Shown here: positions 55,047 to 64,000 of the stretch, piece after piece
Position numbering within the stretch: position 1 is the first letter of the stretch
Layout: every line of letters begins with the position of its first letter
Origin: Acinetobacter wuhouensis
GTDB lineage: Bacteria > Pseudomonadota > Gammaproteobacteria > Pseudomonadales > Moraxellaceae
Length of the DNA stretch: 64,000 nucleotides
Direction: 5' to 3'
NCBI RefSeq assembly: GCF_001696605.3
Contig: NZ_CP031716.1
Coordinates: 1,798,001 to 1,862,000, forward strand
Notes under the pieces: model-generated
Told to the model about the DNA's origin: nothing
The model's database searches: none
Seen by the model: the letters and a program-made list of their open reading frames with translations, nothing else
Translations under genes and position numbers: made by a program

Positions 55047-55141
55047 TACGAATTACGAATTACGAATTACGAATTACGAATTACGAATTACGAATTACGA
55101 ATTACGAATTACGAATTACGAATTACGAATTACGAATTACG
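55047..55141. repeat. Heptanucleotide tandem repeat (TACGAAT) x 13.6
   Basis: Thirteen uninterrupted copies of TACGAAT (55047-55137) plus TACG, with no mismatch. The array starts 21 bases past the hairpin and its last bases include the ppk1 stop codon (TTA on the plus strand, 55137-55139). On the ppk1 strand the unit reads ATTCGTA, so the array fills the 3' untranslated segment between stop and terminator. A 7-base unit places TAA in every frame within each 21 bases, so run-through translation would end quickly. Confidence 0.95.
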
Positions 55142-57242
55142 CAGTCGTAGGAATAATTCGTTGTTGCATCAAAACTTGCTGTGCAATATGAATTTCAGCA
55201 CCTTCTTCAGGATGTACGGCATGCCACTCATCCTGATCATTCAATTCCCATGCACGAACATTGTCTTTGAGGTAGCTAAGTAATCCAAATTCAATAATTT
55301 GTTTCTTCAATTTTTTATCTTCAATCGGGAAACAGGTTTCGACACGTGAGAACAGATTTCGACCCATCCAGTCCGCACTTGCACAATATAAGTCATCATT
55401 TCCAGCATTATGGAAATAATATACACGGGTGTGTTCTAAAAAGCGTCCTACAATCGAGCGGACATGGATATTTTCAGATAAGCCCTTAATTTGCGGTTTT
55501 AAGCAGCAAATTGAACGAATAATTAAATCAATTTTAACCCCTGCTTGTGAGGCAATATATAGTGCAGCTATTAATTTAGGTTCAGTTAGAGCATTCACTT
55601 TAATGATAATACGGGCTTTTTTTCCTGCCTTCGCATGCTCAGTTTCTTGCTGAATCAAATCCAATAACTGAGAGTGTAAGGTAAAGGGTGCATGAAATAG
55701 TTTTTTGAGTTTGAGTAACTTACCCATTCCGGTCAATTCTTGGAAAATTTTATGTACATCTTCGCAAATATCAGGATCAGTGGTGAGTAAACCATAATCG
55801 GTGTACATACGTGCATTACCCGCATGGTAGTTGCCTGTCCCTAAATGCACATAACGTTTCAATTGATTATTTTCACGGCGCACAATCAAAATCATTTTGG
55901 CGTGGGTTTTATAGCCCACAATGCCATAAACGACGACAGCACCTGCTTCTTGTAAAATATTGGCTACAGTAATATTTGACTCTTCATCAAAACGCGCGCG
56001 TAATTCAATGACCGCCGTGACTTCTTTACCATTACGCGCAGCTTCAGCGAGAACTTGAACGATTTCAGAATCTGGACCACTACGATATAAAGTTTGTTTA
56101 ATCGCCAAAACATTGGGATCTTGAGCCGCTTCTTTGAGCAAATTAATCACAGGTTTGAACGAGTCAAAAGGGTGATGTAATAACACATCTTGCTTACTTA
56201 AAACCTCGAAGGTATTTTTTGCATTTCTGAGAACTTTTGGAATAACGGCTTGATACGGTTTAAAACGTAATTCAGGAATATCAAAATTGGTAATTAAGCG
56301 AGTTAAGTTTACAGGACCATCGACTTGATATAACTGAGAATGATCAAGGTCAAACTGTTCCAATAAATAGTTATTGATCGAATTAGGGCAATTATTGGCG
56401 ATTTCTAAACGTACAGCACGACCAAAACGACGAGACGATAACTCATCTTTGAGTGCAACTGCCAAATCATCAACATCTTCAGCAAGGGTTAAATCGGCAT
56501 TTCGAGTAACACGGAATTGATAACATCCCGTTGCAGTCATACCAGGGAATAAATCATTGATATGCTGATGAATAATTGCAGATAATAAAATGTAATGTTC
56601 TTCACCATTGGTGAGTTCGTCGGGTAAGCGGATAGCACGTGGCAGCGAACGAGGTGCAGGGACGATGGCTAATTCAATATGACGACCAAAAGCATCTTTA
56701 CCTTCCAAAGTGACAATAAAATTCAGACTTTTATTGACGAGTCTTGGGAAAGGGTGTGAAGGATCAAGGCTGATCGGAGTGACTACAGGTTGAACTTGTT
56801 TGAAAAAATAATTTTTAATCCAATCTTTATGCTTTTCTTCAATATCGTTGTATTGAATAAATCTAACCCCATAATCTGCAAGTTCAGGCAATAATACATT
56901 GTTTAATATATGGTATTGCTCTTCAATTGCGAGATGCGCTTTTTCTGAAATATGTTCAAGAATCACTTCATTGGGAATGCCATCAGGTGCAGTGGTAATA
57001 CTATTCATATCCACTTGCTTCATTAAACCTGCAACACGAATTTCAAAAAACTCATCAAGGTTTCGAGAGAAAATAATTAAAAAATTTAAACGTTCTAGCA
57101 AAGGATGATTTTCATCCTTTGCTTGTGCTAAGACACGTTTGTGAAATTCGAAAAGTGAAATTTCACGATTAATATATGTTTCTGAACTGTGTTGAAATTC
57201 GTAAATTTGAGAATGATTTGAAGCCGGCATGATCTGCGTCAT
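55137..57242 (-). CDS. ppk1: Polyphosphate kinase 1
   Basis: A 701-residue enzyme polymerising ATP gamma-phosphate to polyphosphate. N-terminal helical domain (about 14-120, [30 protein letters not shown]), head domain, and two PLD-fold catalytic domains. [25 protein letters not shown] carries the first conserved His region (about 440) and [12 protein letters not shown] the autophosphorylated one. The C-terminal domain ends [12 protein letters not shown]. The stop codon lies at the very edge of the heptamer array. ppx is not adjacent in this window. Confidence 0.95.
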   Translation of the reverse strand: MTQIMPASNHSQIYEFQHSSETYINREISLFEFHKRVLAQAKDENHPLLERLNFLIIFSRNLDEFFEIRVAGLMKQVDMNSITTAPDGIPNEVILEHISEKAHLAIEEQYHILNNVLLPELADYGVRFIQYNDIEEKHKDWIKNYFFKQVQPVVTPISLDPSHPFPRLVNKSLNFIVTLEGKDAFGRHIELAIVPAPRSLPRAIRLPDELTNGEEHYILLSAIIHQHINDLFPGMTATGCYQFRVTRNADLTLAEDVDDLAVALKDELSSRRFGRAVRLEIANNCPNSINNYLLEQFDLDHSQLYQVDGPVNLTRLITNFDIPELRFKPYQAVIPKVLRNAKNTFEVLSKQDVLLHHPFDSFKPVINLLKEAAQDPNVLAIKQTLYRSGPDSEIVQVLAEAARNGKEVTAVIELRARFDEESNITVANILQEAGAVVVYGIVGYKTHAKMILIVRRENNQLKRYVHLGTGNYHAGNARMYTDYGLLTTDPDICEDVHKIFQELTGMGKLLKLKKLFHAPFTLHSQLLDLIQQETEHAKAGKKARIIIKVNALTEPKLIAALYIASQAGVKIDLIIRSICCLKPQIKGLSENIHVRSIVGRFLEHTRVYYFHNAGNDDLYCASADWMGRNLFSRVETCFPIEDKKLKKQIIEFGLLSYLKDNVRAWELNDQDEWHAVHPEEGAEIHIAQQVLMQQRIIPTTA

Positions 57243-57458
57243 TTGGAAAACTGTCTAGAAGACCTTGTAGGGCATAGTAAGTTTTATATATGACAGAAAT
57301 GTTACATTTCTTAAAATATTGAACATTTCTTTCTTCTAAATAGTTAAAAAATAAAGTTTTTATCAACTCAAGCCAAATGAAATAGAATTCTTTCATTATA
57401 GTTTAAATGATTAATTTTAAATTATTCAATTGTTTAGAAGATGTAGCATTGTACAGCC

Positions 57459-57929
57459 TTAAAACTTACATTGATCATTATTCACTTTTATTTCATAGCT
57501 TTTTTGATCTGAAGATAATTTCATTTTCACATAATAAGGATTACGTCTTTGGAACTCATTTTCAAAAATCAGATGACAATTTTCAATCATTCCTTTGATT
57601 AGGTACTGTTGAGTTTGTTCTTTACCGACACTTTTAGCAAATTGGTCGAAATCTTCAGAAGTAATGAGTCCTTGTAAACTGATGTGATCATGAGACATCT
57701 GCATTTGTTCAATCACCGTGTTTTGGTCAATTTGAATTGGATAAACACGTGAATCTTCATCGCTCAATGCAGCTAAAATGATGTCTAAATTTTTTTGATC
57801 TTTGATTTTATAGTTTTGGTCAATCAGGTTTTTTTGAATCAGATACGTATCAAGTTCTGTCGCATGTGACGACATTGCAAATACAGAAAATAAGGATACA
57901 GTAAGTGCAGGAATTATTTTGAATTTCAT
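57459..57929 (-). CDS. Small secreted hypothetical protein
   Basis: I start at ATG 57929, which gives MKFKIIPALTVSLFSVFAMSSHAT, a signal peptide ending at the AxA-like SHA site. The mature roughly 132-residue domain is helical at the start (ELDTYLIQKNLIDQNYKI) and then beta-rich. It has two Cys (ENCHLIFENEF and NDQCKF near the end) that could form a disulfide. I recognise no family. It is the only gene between ppk1 and argF, on the same strand as both, and no ribosome site is evident. Confidence 0.65.
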   Translation of the reverse strand: MKFKIIPALTVSLFSVFAMSSHATELDTYLIQKNLIDQNYKIKDQKNLDIILAALSDEDSRVYPIQIDQNTVIEQMQMSHDHISLQGLITSEDFDQFAKSVGKEQTQQYLIKGMIENCHLIFENEFQRRNPYYVKMKLSSDQKSYEIKVNNDQCKF

Positions 57930-58117
57930 TTGAATAATACACATATAGATAGTATGGTTTTATTATATGCAATCTTTCTTATTTTACGAGTAAGTTTTTG
58001 TTTAATAATTTGTTTCTTCACAAGAATAAGCCAAAAGTAACTTTAATATGGTTTGATGGGTGAATACCCATTAAGAAATTATATTGACTTTCGAAAGGGC
58101 ACTATTTTACCTCAATA

Positions 58118-58144
58118 AAAAGGCTTTGATTTACAAAGCCTTTT
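58118..58144 (-). terminator. Terminator of argF
   Basis: AAAAGGCTTTG and CAAAGCCTTTT pair perfectly around ATTTA, 20 bases past the argF stop. Confidence 0.8.
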
Positions 58145-58163
58145 AAAATATTAAAACTTAAAG

Positions 58164-59084
58164 TTAATCTTTTTTCAGATTTTCATTAATTAAAAATTCA
58201 ACCAATGCTTTTTGTGCATGTAGACGGTTTTCTGCTTCATCCCAAACCACAGCATTTTTATGGTCAAGCATATTTTCAGAAATTTCTTCACCACGGTGCG
58301 CAGGTAAGCAATGCATAAATAAGCAATCAGGGTGTGCTAAATCCATCAGTTTTTCATTCACTTGATAATCAGCAAATGCTTTTTCACGGATTTTTTGCTC
58401 TTCTTCTTGCCCCATGCTCGCCCAAACATCAGTCACGATCAGGTCAGCATTCACTGCAGCATCTTCAGCAGATTCAAACACTTCTGCACAATGCGCAAAT
58501 TCAGAAAGAAACTCTGGTTTTGGTTCATAGCCTTTCGGAGAAGCGATCTTTAATTTAAAGCCCCACATATGTGCTGCTTCAATATATGAATTACACATAT
58601 TGTTGCCATCACCAATCCAAGCCACAGTTTTTCCTGCGATTGGACCACGATGTTCAACAAAAGTTTGTACGTCTGCAAGTAATTGACAAGGATGATGATC
58701 ATCTGTCAAAGCATTGATCACAGGAACACTTGAGTATTCAGCAAAACGTTCAACGATGTCATGACCAAAAGTACGAATCATCACAACATCAAGCATACTT
58801 GAAATCACACGTGCTGAATCTTCGATCGGCTCGCCACGACCCAACTGAGTATCACGAGATGAAAGAAAAATTGCGCTACCACCAAACTGAGTCATACCAG
58901 CTTCGAACGACACTCGCGTACGAGTACTCGATTTTTCAAAAATCATTCCCATGACTTTGCCAACAAAGGGTTGGAACACTTCATTGTTATGTTGTTTTCG
59001 CTTTAACTCTTGAGCACGTTCAATGATACGGTTAAGTTCAGCAGTTGATAAGTCACGTAAAGTAAGAAAATGTCGTAGAGCCAT
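58164..59084 (-). CDS. argF: Ornithine carbamoyltransferase
   Basis: A 306-residue enzyme of arginine synthesis: carbamoyl phosphate plus ornithine to citrulline. The carbamoyl phosphate motif is [15 protein letters not shown] (STRTR, about 50-64), with the domain start [37 protein letters not shown] and [17 protein letters not shown] form the second domain, and the ornithine-specific [13 protein letters not shown] (HCLP) occurs near residue 265. No arginine-repressor box was looked for statistically. Confidence 0.96.
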   Translation of the reverse strand: MALRHFLTLRDLSTAELNRIIERAQELKRKQHNNEVFQPFVGKVMGMIFEKSSTRTRVSFEAGMTQFGGSAIFLSSRDTQLGRGEPIEDSARVISSMLDVVMIRTFGHDIVERFAEYSSVPVINALTDDHHPCQLLADVQTFVEHRGPIAGKTVAWIGDGNNMCNSYIEAAHMWGFKLKIASPKGYEPKPEFLSEFAHCAEVFESAEDAAVNADLIVTDVWASMGQEEEQKIREKAFADYQVNEKLMDLAHPDCLFMHCLPAHRGEEISENMLDHKNAVVWDEAENRLHAQKALVEFLINENLKKD

Positions 59085-59211
59085 GGTTACTCCACAATAA
59101 TTGTCTAGTCAAAGCCAATAGGGTATTGACCAACAATTCATTGTTGGTGGTTGATGAAAATAAAAAGGAGAATCATCTAATATACTATAGGAATGTCAAA
59201 ACGCAAAAAAA

Positions 59212-59865
59212 TTAGACTTTTTGATGACCGTCTAAGAAGCGATCTACACAATAACTGACGCAATCGAATATTTCTTGATCAGTTTCTTGGATATGAATGC
59301 CCATTAAAATTCGCCATTCTAGGTTTCTAAGTATTCCAAAATAGAATTGAGCAGAATAAAGCGGATTATCGCATTTTAAAAGTTGCTTTCCAGCGCAACT
59401 TTCTAAGGCTTTTGCGATTGCAAGTTGAACCTGCTTAGGACCTTTTTCGTGGATATACAATGCCAGTTGTGGGTCTTTTTGTGAGCGTTCAAAGATCAGT
59501 CGAATAAAAGCGATATTTTCCGGCATGATCATGTGTTTATAAAAGGTAATCAGCGTCGTGATTAGATAAGGGCGTAGTTCATTTTGTACTGGGTTAAAAG
59601 GAATACACACATCTTTGAAGAATAAATCACGGCGATAATCACAAATTGAAGTGAATAAACCTTCTTTATTACCAAAATATTTATAAATGGAAGCTTTAGA
59701 TCCACCTGCATGATTAACAATATCATCTAAGGATACAGCGTCATAACCACGCTCTAAAAATAAATCATTGGCACTAATCAATAACGCAAGGCGACGCTCA
59801 TACCCACGCTTGGTTTGCGGGTAATCACATCGAGTCATTTCAATTTGTGCTAAATCTTCGTTCAT
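59212..59865 (-). CDS. TetR family transcriptional regulator
   Basis: A 217-residue regulator. The N-terminal HTH (about 20-65) reads ANDLFLERGYDAVSLDDIVNHAGGSKASIYKYFGNKEGLF, fully typical. The C-terminal ligand domain (about 75-210) is helical (ALESCAGKQLLKCDNPLYSAQFYFGILRNLEWRIL). It diverges from prpB across 216 bases (237 to the preferred prpB start), so it might regulate prpBC, although prp operons of Acinetobacter and relatives, as I recall, usually carry a GntR- or PrpR-type regulator. Ligand unknown. The longest start is used, and an ATG at 59838 is possible. Confidence 0.85.
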   Translation of the reverse strand: MNEDLAQIEMTRCDYPQTKRGYERRLALLISANDLFLERGYDAVSLDDIVNHAGGSKASIYKYFGNKEGLFTSICDYRRDLFFKDVCIPFNPVQNELRPYLITTLITFYKHMIMPENIAFIRLIFERSQKDPQLALYIHEKGPKQVQLAIAKALESCAGKQLLKCDNPLYSAQFYFGILRNLEWRILMGIHIQETDQEIFDCVSYCVDRFLDGHQKV

Positions 59866-60102
59866 AGATCACATGCAGAAAAAAGGTATTTTTGATTATA
59901 TCAAAGATAGCCATAAAATTCTTATGGAATACATTTTTGCATTATTTTGATGAAAAAAAATACAAATAAATGAAAAAATGAATCAAAATTCATTTTTCTT
60001 TGACTAAAGTTTTAGAGTAAACTACCCAAACTGCCATATGCGAATAATAAATTATGGCTATACTCAAAACTCAATAAACAAGTGACCACTGTGGAAAGGA
60101 AT

Positions 60103-60987
60103 ATGACACAACAAACGTCTGCAGGCTTAAGATTTAGACAAGCACTGGAAGTGGAAAAACCATTACAAATTATCGGTACAGTCAACGCTTATGCAGCGAT
60201 GATGGCGAAACAAGTCGGTTACAAAGCGATTTATCTTTCGGGTGCTGGTGTTGCCAACTATTCATACGGTTTACCTGATTTAGGCATGACCAGCTTAGAC
60301 AACGTATTGGAAGATGTTCGTCGTATTACCGAACGTGTAGACACACCATTATTGGTTGACATTGACACAGGTTGGGGTGGTGCATTCAATATCGCACGTA
60401 CTGTGAAACAGATGATTGCCGCAGGTGCAGCCGCTGTGCATATCGAAGACCAAGTGGCACAAAAACGTTGTGGTCACCGTCCAAACAAAGAAATCGTTAC
60501 ACAACAAGAAATGGTTGATCGTATCAAAGCTGCGGTAGATGCCAAAACGGATTCAAACTTTGTGGTGATGGCACGTACCGATGCACTACAAAAAGAAGGT
60601 TTGCAAGCGGTGATTGACCGTGCATGTGCATGTGTAGAAGCGGGTGCAGATGCGATCTTTGCTGAAGCGATGACTGACATTACCATGTACAAAACAGTCT
60701 GCGATGCAGTCGGTGTACCAGTTTTAGCAAATATCACTGAATTTGGTGATACACCGTATTACACCACTCAAGAATTGGGTGAGCAAGGTATTTCAATGGT
60801 GCTTTATCCATTGTCAGCGACTCGTGCTATGCAAAAAGCAGCACTCGAAGTATTCCGTTCGATTCGTGAAAATGGTACGCAAGTGAATGTACTTGACACC
60901 ATGCAACAGCGTAAAGAACTGTATGAATTCCTTGATTATCATACTTTTGAAAATACATTAGACAAATTATTCACTGAAGGAAAATAA
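60103..60987 (+). CDS. prpB: 2-methylisocitrate lyase
   Basis: A 294-residue enzyme cleaving 2-methylisocitrate to pyruvate and succinate in the propionate methylcitrate cycle. I use ATG 60103 behind GGAAAGG; the GTG 21 bases earlier would add seven residues. Mg-binding and catalytic motifs: [51 protein letters not shown] with the catalytic Cys at position 123, and VMARTDAL. prpC follows after 2 bases. acnD/prpF or prpD, needed to form methylisocitrate, are not here. Confidence 0.95.
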   Translation: MTQQTSAGLRFRQALEVEKPLQIIGTVNAYAAMMAKQVGYKAIYLSGAGVANYSYGLPDLGMTSLDNVLEDVRRITERVDTPLLVDIDTGWGGAFNIARTVKQMIAAGAAAVHIEDQVAQKRCGHRPNKEIVTQQEMVDRIKAAVDAKTDSNFVVMARTDALQKEGLQAVIDRACACVEAGADAIFAEAMTDITMYKTVCDAVGVPVLANITEFGDTPYYTTQELGEQGISMVLYPLSATRAMQKAALEVFRSIRENGTQVNVLDTMQQRKELYEFLDYHTFENTLDKLFTEGK

Positions 60988-60989
60988 AA

Positions 60990-62117
60990 ATGGCTGAAGG
61001 AAAAGTACTCACTGGCGCAGGATTGCGCGGTCAAGTTGCAGGTAAAACAGCTTTATCAACTGTAGGTAAAAGTGGCGCAGGCTTAACTTACCGTGGTTAT
61101 GATGTGCAAGATTTGGCTGAAAACTGCCAATTTGAAGAAGTTGCATACTTAATCTTCTTTGGTGAATTACCAACGACTGAACAATTGGCTGCATACAAAG
61201 CAAAACTCAAATCACTTCGCCAATTGCCACAAGCATTAAAAGAAGTACTTGAGCGCATTCCTGCGGATTCACACCCGATGGACGTGATGCGTACAGGTGT
61301 TTCAATGTTGGGTAACATTGAAACTGAGAAATCATTCGATGAACAGCAAGATGTTGCAGACCGTATTTTAGCAACTTTACCTGCAATCATTTGCTACTGG
61401 TACCGCTACAGCCATGATGGCGTACGTATCGAAGAAAACACAGATGATGATTCAATCGGTGCTCAATTCCTTCACCTTCTTCGTGGTGAAAAGCCAAATG
61501 AATTGCATGAGCAAGTGATGAACGTATCACTGATTCTTTATGCTGAACATGAGTTTAACGCATCGACATTTACAGCGCGTGTATGTGCTTCAACTTTGTC
61601 AGATATGCATTCATGTATCACAGGTGCAATTGGTTCACTTCGTGGTCCACTTCATGGTGGTGCAAACGAAGCTGCGATGGAAATGATTGAGAACTGGACA
61701 TCTCCTGAAGAAGCTGAGCGTGAAATGCTAGGCAAATTGGCACGTAAAGAAAAGATCATGGGCTTCGGTCATGCAATTTACAAAGACAACGATCCACGTA
61801 ACGGCATCATCAAAATCTGGTCTGAAAAATTAGCAAAAGATGTCGGTGATACCGTTCTTTATCCAGTATCAGTACGTTGTGAAGAAGTGATGTGGCGTGA
61901 GAAGAAATTGTTCTGTAATGCGGACTTTTTCCATGCGTCTGCATACCACTTTATGGATATCGCAACCAAACTGTTCACGCCAATCTTCGTGATGAGCCGT
62001 GTAACAGGTTGGGCAGCGCATGTGATGGAGCAACGTGCAGACAACCGTATTATTCGTCCAAGTGCGGATTATACTGGTCCAGAATTGCGTAAAGTTGTAC
62101 CAATTGCTGAGCGTTAA
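60990..62117 (+). CDS. prpC: 2-methylcitrate synthase
   Basis: A 375-residue citrate-synthase-fold enzyme condensing propionyl-CoA with oxaloacetate. It starts AEGKVLTGAGLRGQVAGKTAL, has the catalytic His region SLRGPLHGGANEAAMEM, IMGFGHAIYKDNDPR, and the Asp in FFHASAYHFMDIATKLF. The overall length (375) is that of PrpC rather than the longer GltA. It begins 2 bases after prpB and ends at a strong terminator with no further prp gene. Confidence 0.95.
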   Translation: MAEGKVLTGAGLRGQVAGKTALSTVGKSGAGLTYRGYDVQDLAENCQFEEVAYLIFFGELPTTEQLAAYKAKLKSLRQLPQALKEVLERIPADSHPMDVMRTGVSMLGNIETEKSFDEQQDVADRILATLPAIICYWYRYSHDGVRIEENTDDDSIGAQFLHLLRGEKPNELHEQVMNVSLILYAEHEFNASTFTARVCASTLSDMHSCITGAIGSLRGPLHGGANEAAMEMIENWTSPEEAEREMLGKLARKEKIMGFGHAIYKDNDPRNGIIKIWSEKLAKDVGDTVLYPVSVRCEEVMWREKKLFCNADFFHASAYHFMDIATKLFTPIFVMSRVTGWAAHVMEQRADNRIIRPSADYTGPELRKVVPIAER

Positions 62118-62147
62118 TAGCTCATTACTACTTTGAAATAATAGCAA

Positions 62148-62182
62148 GAAAAACACCCAATGAATTCATTGGGTGTTTTTTT
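62148..62182 (+). terminator. Terminator of prpBC
   Basis: AAACACCCAATGAA and TTCATTGGGTGTTT form a perfect 28-base palindrome followed by TTTTATT, about 34 bases past the prpC stop. It also faces the end of the convergent lipoprotein gene. Confidence 0.9.
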
Positions 62183-62210
62183 ATTCTATTGGTCAAGTAA
62201 AGCTGTGATT

Positions 62211-63650
62211 TTATAACTGCTTTGGAATGGTATCCCAGAATAATCTGATGTTGCGATTAAATGTTAATGCAGATTGATCACCATTTGCTAAATTCATCTG
62301 GCAATCATATAGGTTGCCTGTTTTAGATCCTATGCTTGTAATTGTTTTATGCCGCAATGTAATTTCTCCTGGAATTGCAAGAACTGCATTTGGGCATCCT
62401 GCTGTTGATAGTGCCTCTTTCAGCGGGTACGAGCCTGAGTTTCGTTGCGTTTTCCCATCACAAAACCAATTGTTTTTATTGGATGTAGAGCGCCAACAAA
62501 AAGCAAGTGCTTTTACAGCAGATGTGTCTGAAGATGGTGTGACAATAATAGGTTGTTTGGGAGCGGTTGTAGTTGTGGTCGTATTGTCTTTTGGGGGTAG
62601 AGTAATTGAACCCGGTGGGCCACTTGAATCAGGTGGGGAAAAAATTATGTTGGGATTGGTGGAACTTGAGCCAGTATCTTTAGGTGGATTTGATGATTCA
62701 TTAACAGGTCTTTCGAAAAAATAATTTGGCCCACATATGTTATATGGCATGAAGCCTAGAGTCGCTTTTGCAAACAATGAATCTGTATTTACATTACCAT
62801 TATTTTGTAGATTTAGAGTTTTATAATCGTATACGGTAATTAAGAAGGGTTCATATTTAATCAGGTCTTTAATGTGCATAGCACCTATACCTGGCTCAGG
62901 TGGGATATAAGTCGTTAAAGGTTGATCGGGATCGAATTTCAATTCAAAAGGTTGTTCTACATTGGTAAAGCTGATATTTATTGGGCCTGTATCAGCACTT
63001 GTTGACTCTAAATTCCCTTTTATTGAAACCTGAGCTTTACCAGTGCTAATTTTTTTCCAAGTGAGTTCTGTATCTTTAAAATGGTAAGTGACAGGATTGG
63101 TGTTAATAGACCCAGATTTTGTATTATAGCCACTGAGTTCAAGCTGATCCGTTTGGTATTGAACAGCTTGATCAGTTTCAGTGATATTAAGCTTACCATT
63201 GACGGTTTGTTTCTCTTTACTATCTTGTGTTGATAAATTTAAATTCTTAAAGTCATAAGTCGTATTGTTATTAGATAGATATACTTCACCTTGCGCTAAA
63301 ATTTCTGCGTCAAAAATCCCAAGACAATTATTAAATAAAATCTTTTGGTTATTTGTGTCTACTGTATATGAACCCGATGTGCATTTTTTACCTTTTTGAA
63401 TAATGTCGTACATACCATTGGATAGCATATTCAGTGGACCATTGAATAAAACTTCGCGCATGACAAGTGCACTGGCTTTCTCAGCAAATGCTTGTTCATT
63501 CATGGTGGTGTTTGTTGGAGGATTATTTTCGGTACGTTGCTCTTGTGTAGCTGAAGTTCCATTTTGATTATCGTCATCACCACCTCCACAAGCAGTCAGT
63601 AATAAGATGATGACGATTGGATAAAATTTATCAAATAACTTTATTTGCAT
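62211..63650 (-). CDS. Large putative lipoprotein, 479 aa
   Basis: The N-terminus MQIKLFDKFYPIVIILLLTACGGGDDD is a lipoprotein signal with lipobox LTAC, followed by GGGDDD, a common outer-membrane lipoprotein tether. AAGGATCACC precedes the ATG. The rest is beta-rich, with Thr/Asn/Asp-rich segments and a Pro/Ser/Thr linker (about 314-373, including PPDSSGPPGSI and PPKDNTTTTTTAPK). Several Cys (KKCTSG, NNCLGIF, NICGPN, AFCWRS, WFCDGK, AGCPNAV, DCQMNL) suggest disulfides. No known domain is recognised; possibly a surface or envelope structural protein. Confidence 0.75.
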   Translation of the reverse strand: MQIKLFDKFYPIVIILLLTACGGGDDDNQNGTSATQEQRTENNPPTNTTMNEQAFAEKASALVMREVLFNGPLNMLSNGMYDIIQKGKKCTSGSYTVDTNNQKILFNNCLGIFDAEILAQGEVYLSNNNTTYDFKNLNLSTQDSKEKQTVNGKLNITETDQAVQYQTDQLELSGYNTKSGSINTNPVTYHFKDTELTWKKISTGKAQVSIKGNLESTSADTGPINISFTNVEQPFELKFDPDQPLTTYIPPEPGIGAMHIKDLIKYEPFLITVYDYKTLNLQNNGNVNTDSLFAKATLGFMPYNICGPNYFFERPVNESSNPPKDTGSSSTNPNIIFSPPDSSGPPGSITLPPKDNTTTTTTAPKQPIIVTPSSDTSAVKALAFCWRSTSNKNNWFCDGKTQRNSGSYPLKEALSTAGCPNAVLAIPGEITLRHKTITSIGSKTGNLYDCQMNLANGDQSALTFNRNIRLFWDTIPKQL

Positions 63651-63946
63651 GGTGATCCTTCCAAATGCTTAAAAGTATAATTATTGTTAGTTTTGAAACT
63701 TTGACTATTCCTCAAATGGCAATGTTTCTTGATTTACTATGAAAAAAATACTTTTAATACGAGCGGAGTCGATTTGACATAATCGATTTACATTAAAGTG
63801 AGTAAAATAATAAAAACCAGATTTAACTTGTGTTTTTACAATACGTTTTTTTTATTATTCATAAAAAAATAAGCTTAAAGTCATGCTGTTTATATATTGG
63901 AATATGTGCATAATGAACAAGTTAAGAACATAATGAGTAGATTTTT

Positions 63947-64000
63947 ATGAGTAATCAAATATCTGCAGAGCAGGGAAGCTATTTGGGGCAACAGTTGGAG
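63947..64000 (+). CDS. Start of an unidentified gene (cut by window edge)
   Basis: An open frame of 18 codons from ATG 63947 to the window end, translating MSNQISAEQGSYLGQQLE. No stop occurs and the composition is protein-like, but the stretch is too short to assign a family. No strong ribosome site is seen. Confidence 0.45.
   Translation, partial: MSNQISAEQGSYLGQQLE

Noticed and set aside
55047..55141. Heptamer array as a CRISPR or attachment site.
   Set aside because: No spacers: the units abut directly, so this is a microsatellite, and no integrase gene is nearby.
57169..57396. A 75-codon leftward frame at the 5' end of ppk1.
   Set aside because: It overlaps the conserved ppk1 N-terminus in another frame and lacks protein-like features.

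Overview
The window looks like the chromosome of an Acinetobacter species (Gammaproteobacteria, AT-rich). This rests on three things: the protein sequences read throughout as Acinetobacter orthologues (UppS, Acr1-like reductase, DUF6231-like protein), a stand-alone umuC carries a UmuDAb-type operator rather than a LexA box, and the gene order around the dxr-bamA-lpxA cluster fits the genus. It is mostly core housekeeping sequence. I see no prophage, insertion sequence, integron, CRISPR array, tRNA or rRNA.

Layout. 1-6 kb: a cut DUF2797 gene, a DUF6231-like gene, a YidB-type Gly/Gln-repeat protein, two hypotheticals (one a lipoprotein), and the nitrogen two-component pair ntrB-ntrC. 6-19 kb: rimO, then one long colinear block pyrH-frr-uppS-cdsA-dxr-rseP-bamA-skp-lpxD-fabZ-lpxA, which couples isoprenoid, phospholipid, outer-membrane-protein and lipid A synthesis and ends at a clear terminator. 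19-25 kb: cpoB, the 4.5S SRP RNA, then recX and recA separated by an acyl-CoA ligase/Acr1-like reductase pair, then hslR-yrfG. 26-31 kb: cysQ, two phosphatase genes, a class I DAHP synthase and a TSUP transporter.

31-36 kb is the most distinctive region. A strong Fur-box match sits between a divergent DUF4198 gene and an ApbE-DUF2271 fusion, followed by a PepSY-type membrane protein and a membrane-anchored flavodoxin/FNR reductase. Together they look like an iron-responsive device that moves electrons from cytoplasmic NADPH across the inner membrane. 36-46 kb: a second TSUP transporter, an amidase, a MASE1-GGDEF cyclase with a Fur-like site upstream, a small secreted protein followed by a gene-free stretch rich in palindromes, the accC-accB-aroQ block, and the damage-inducible polymerase gene umuC.

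46-55 kb: a fatty acid desaturase with an upstream PaaX-like regulator, a LysR gene, a small alarmone hydrolase-like HD protein, and a glutarate/glutaryl-CoA module (LysR, gcdH, MFS carrier, CaiB-type CoA transferase). 55-64 kb: ppk1, whose stop codon opens a 13.6-copy heptanucleotide array lying between the stop and the terminator; a small secreted protein; argF; a TetR regulator; prpB-prpC without the dehydratase genes; a large lipoprotein; and the first codons of a further gene.

Limits: everything here was read by eye. Family names rest on motifs and remembered homologues, and regulatory sites are consensus matches without statistics.
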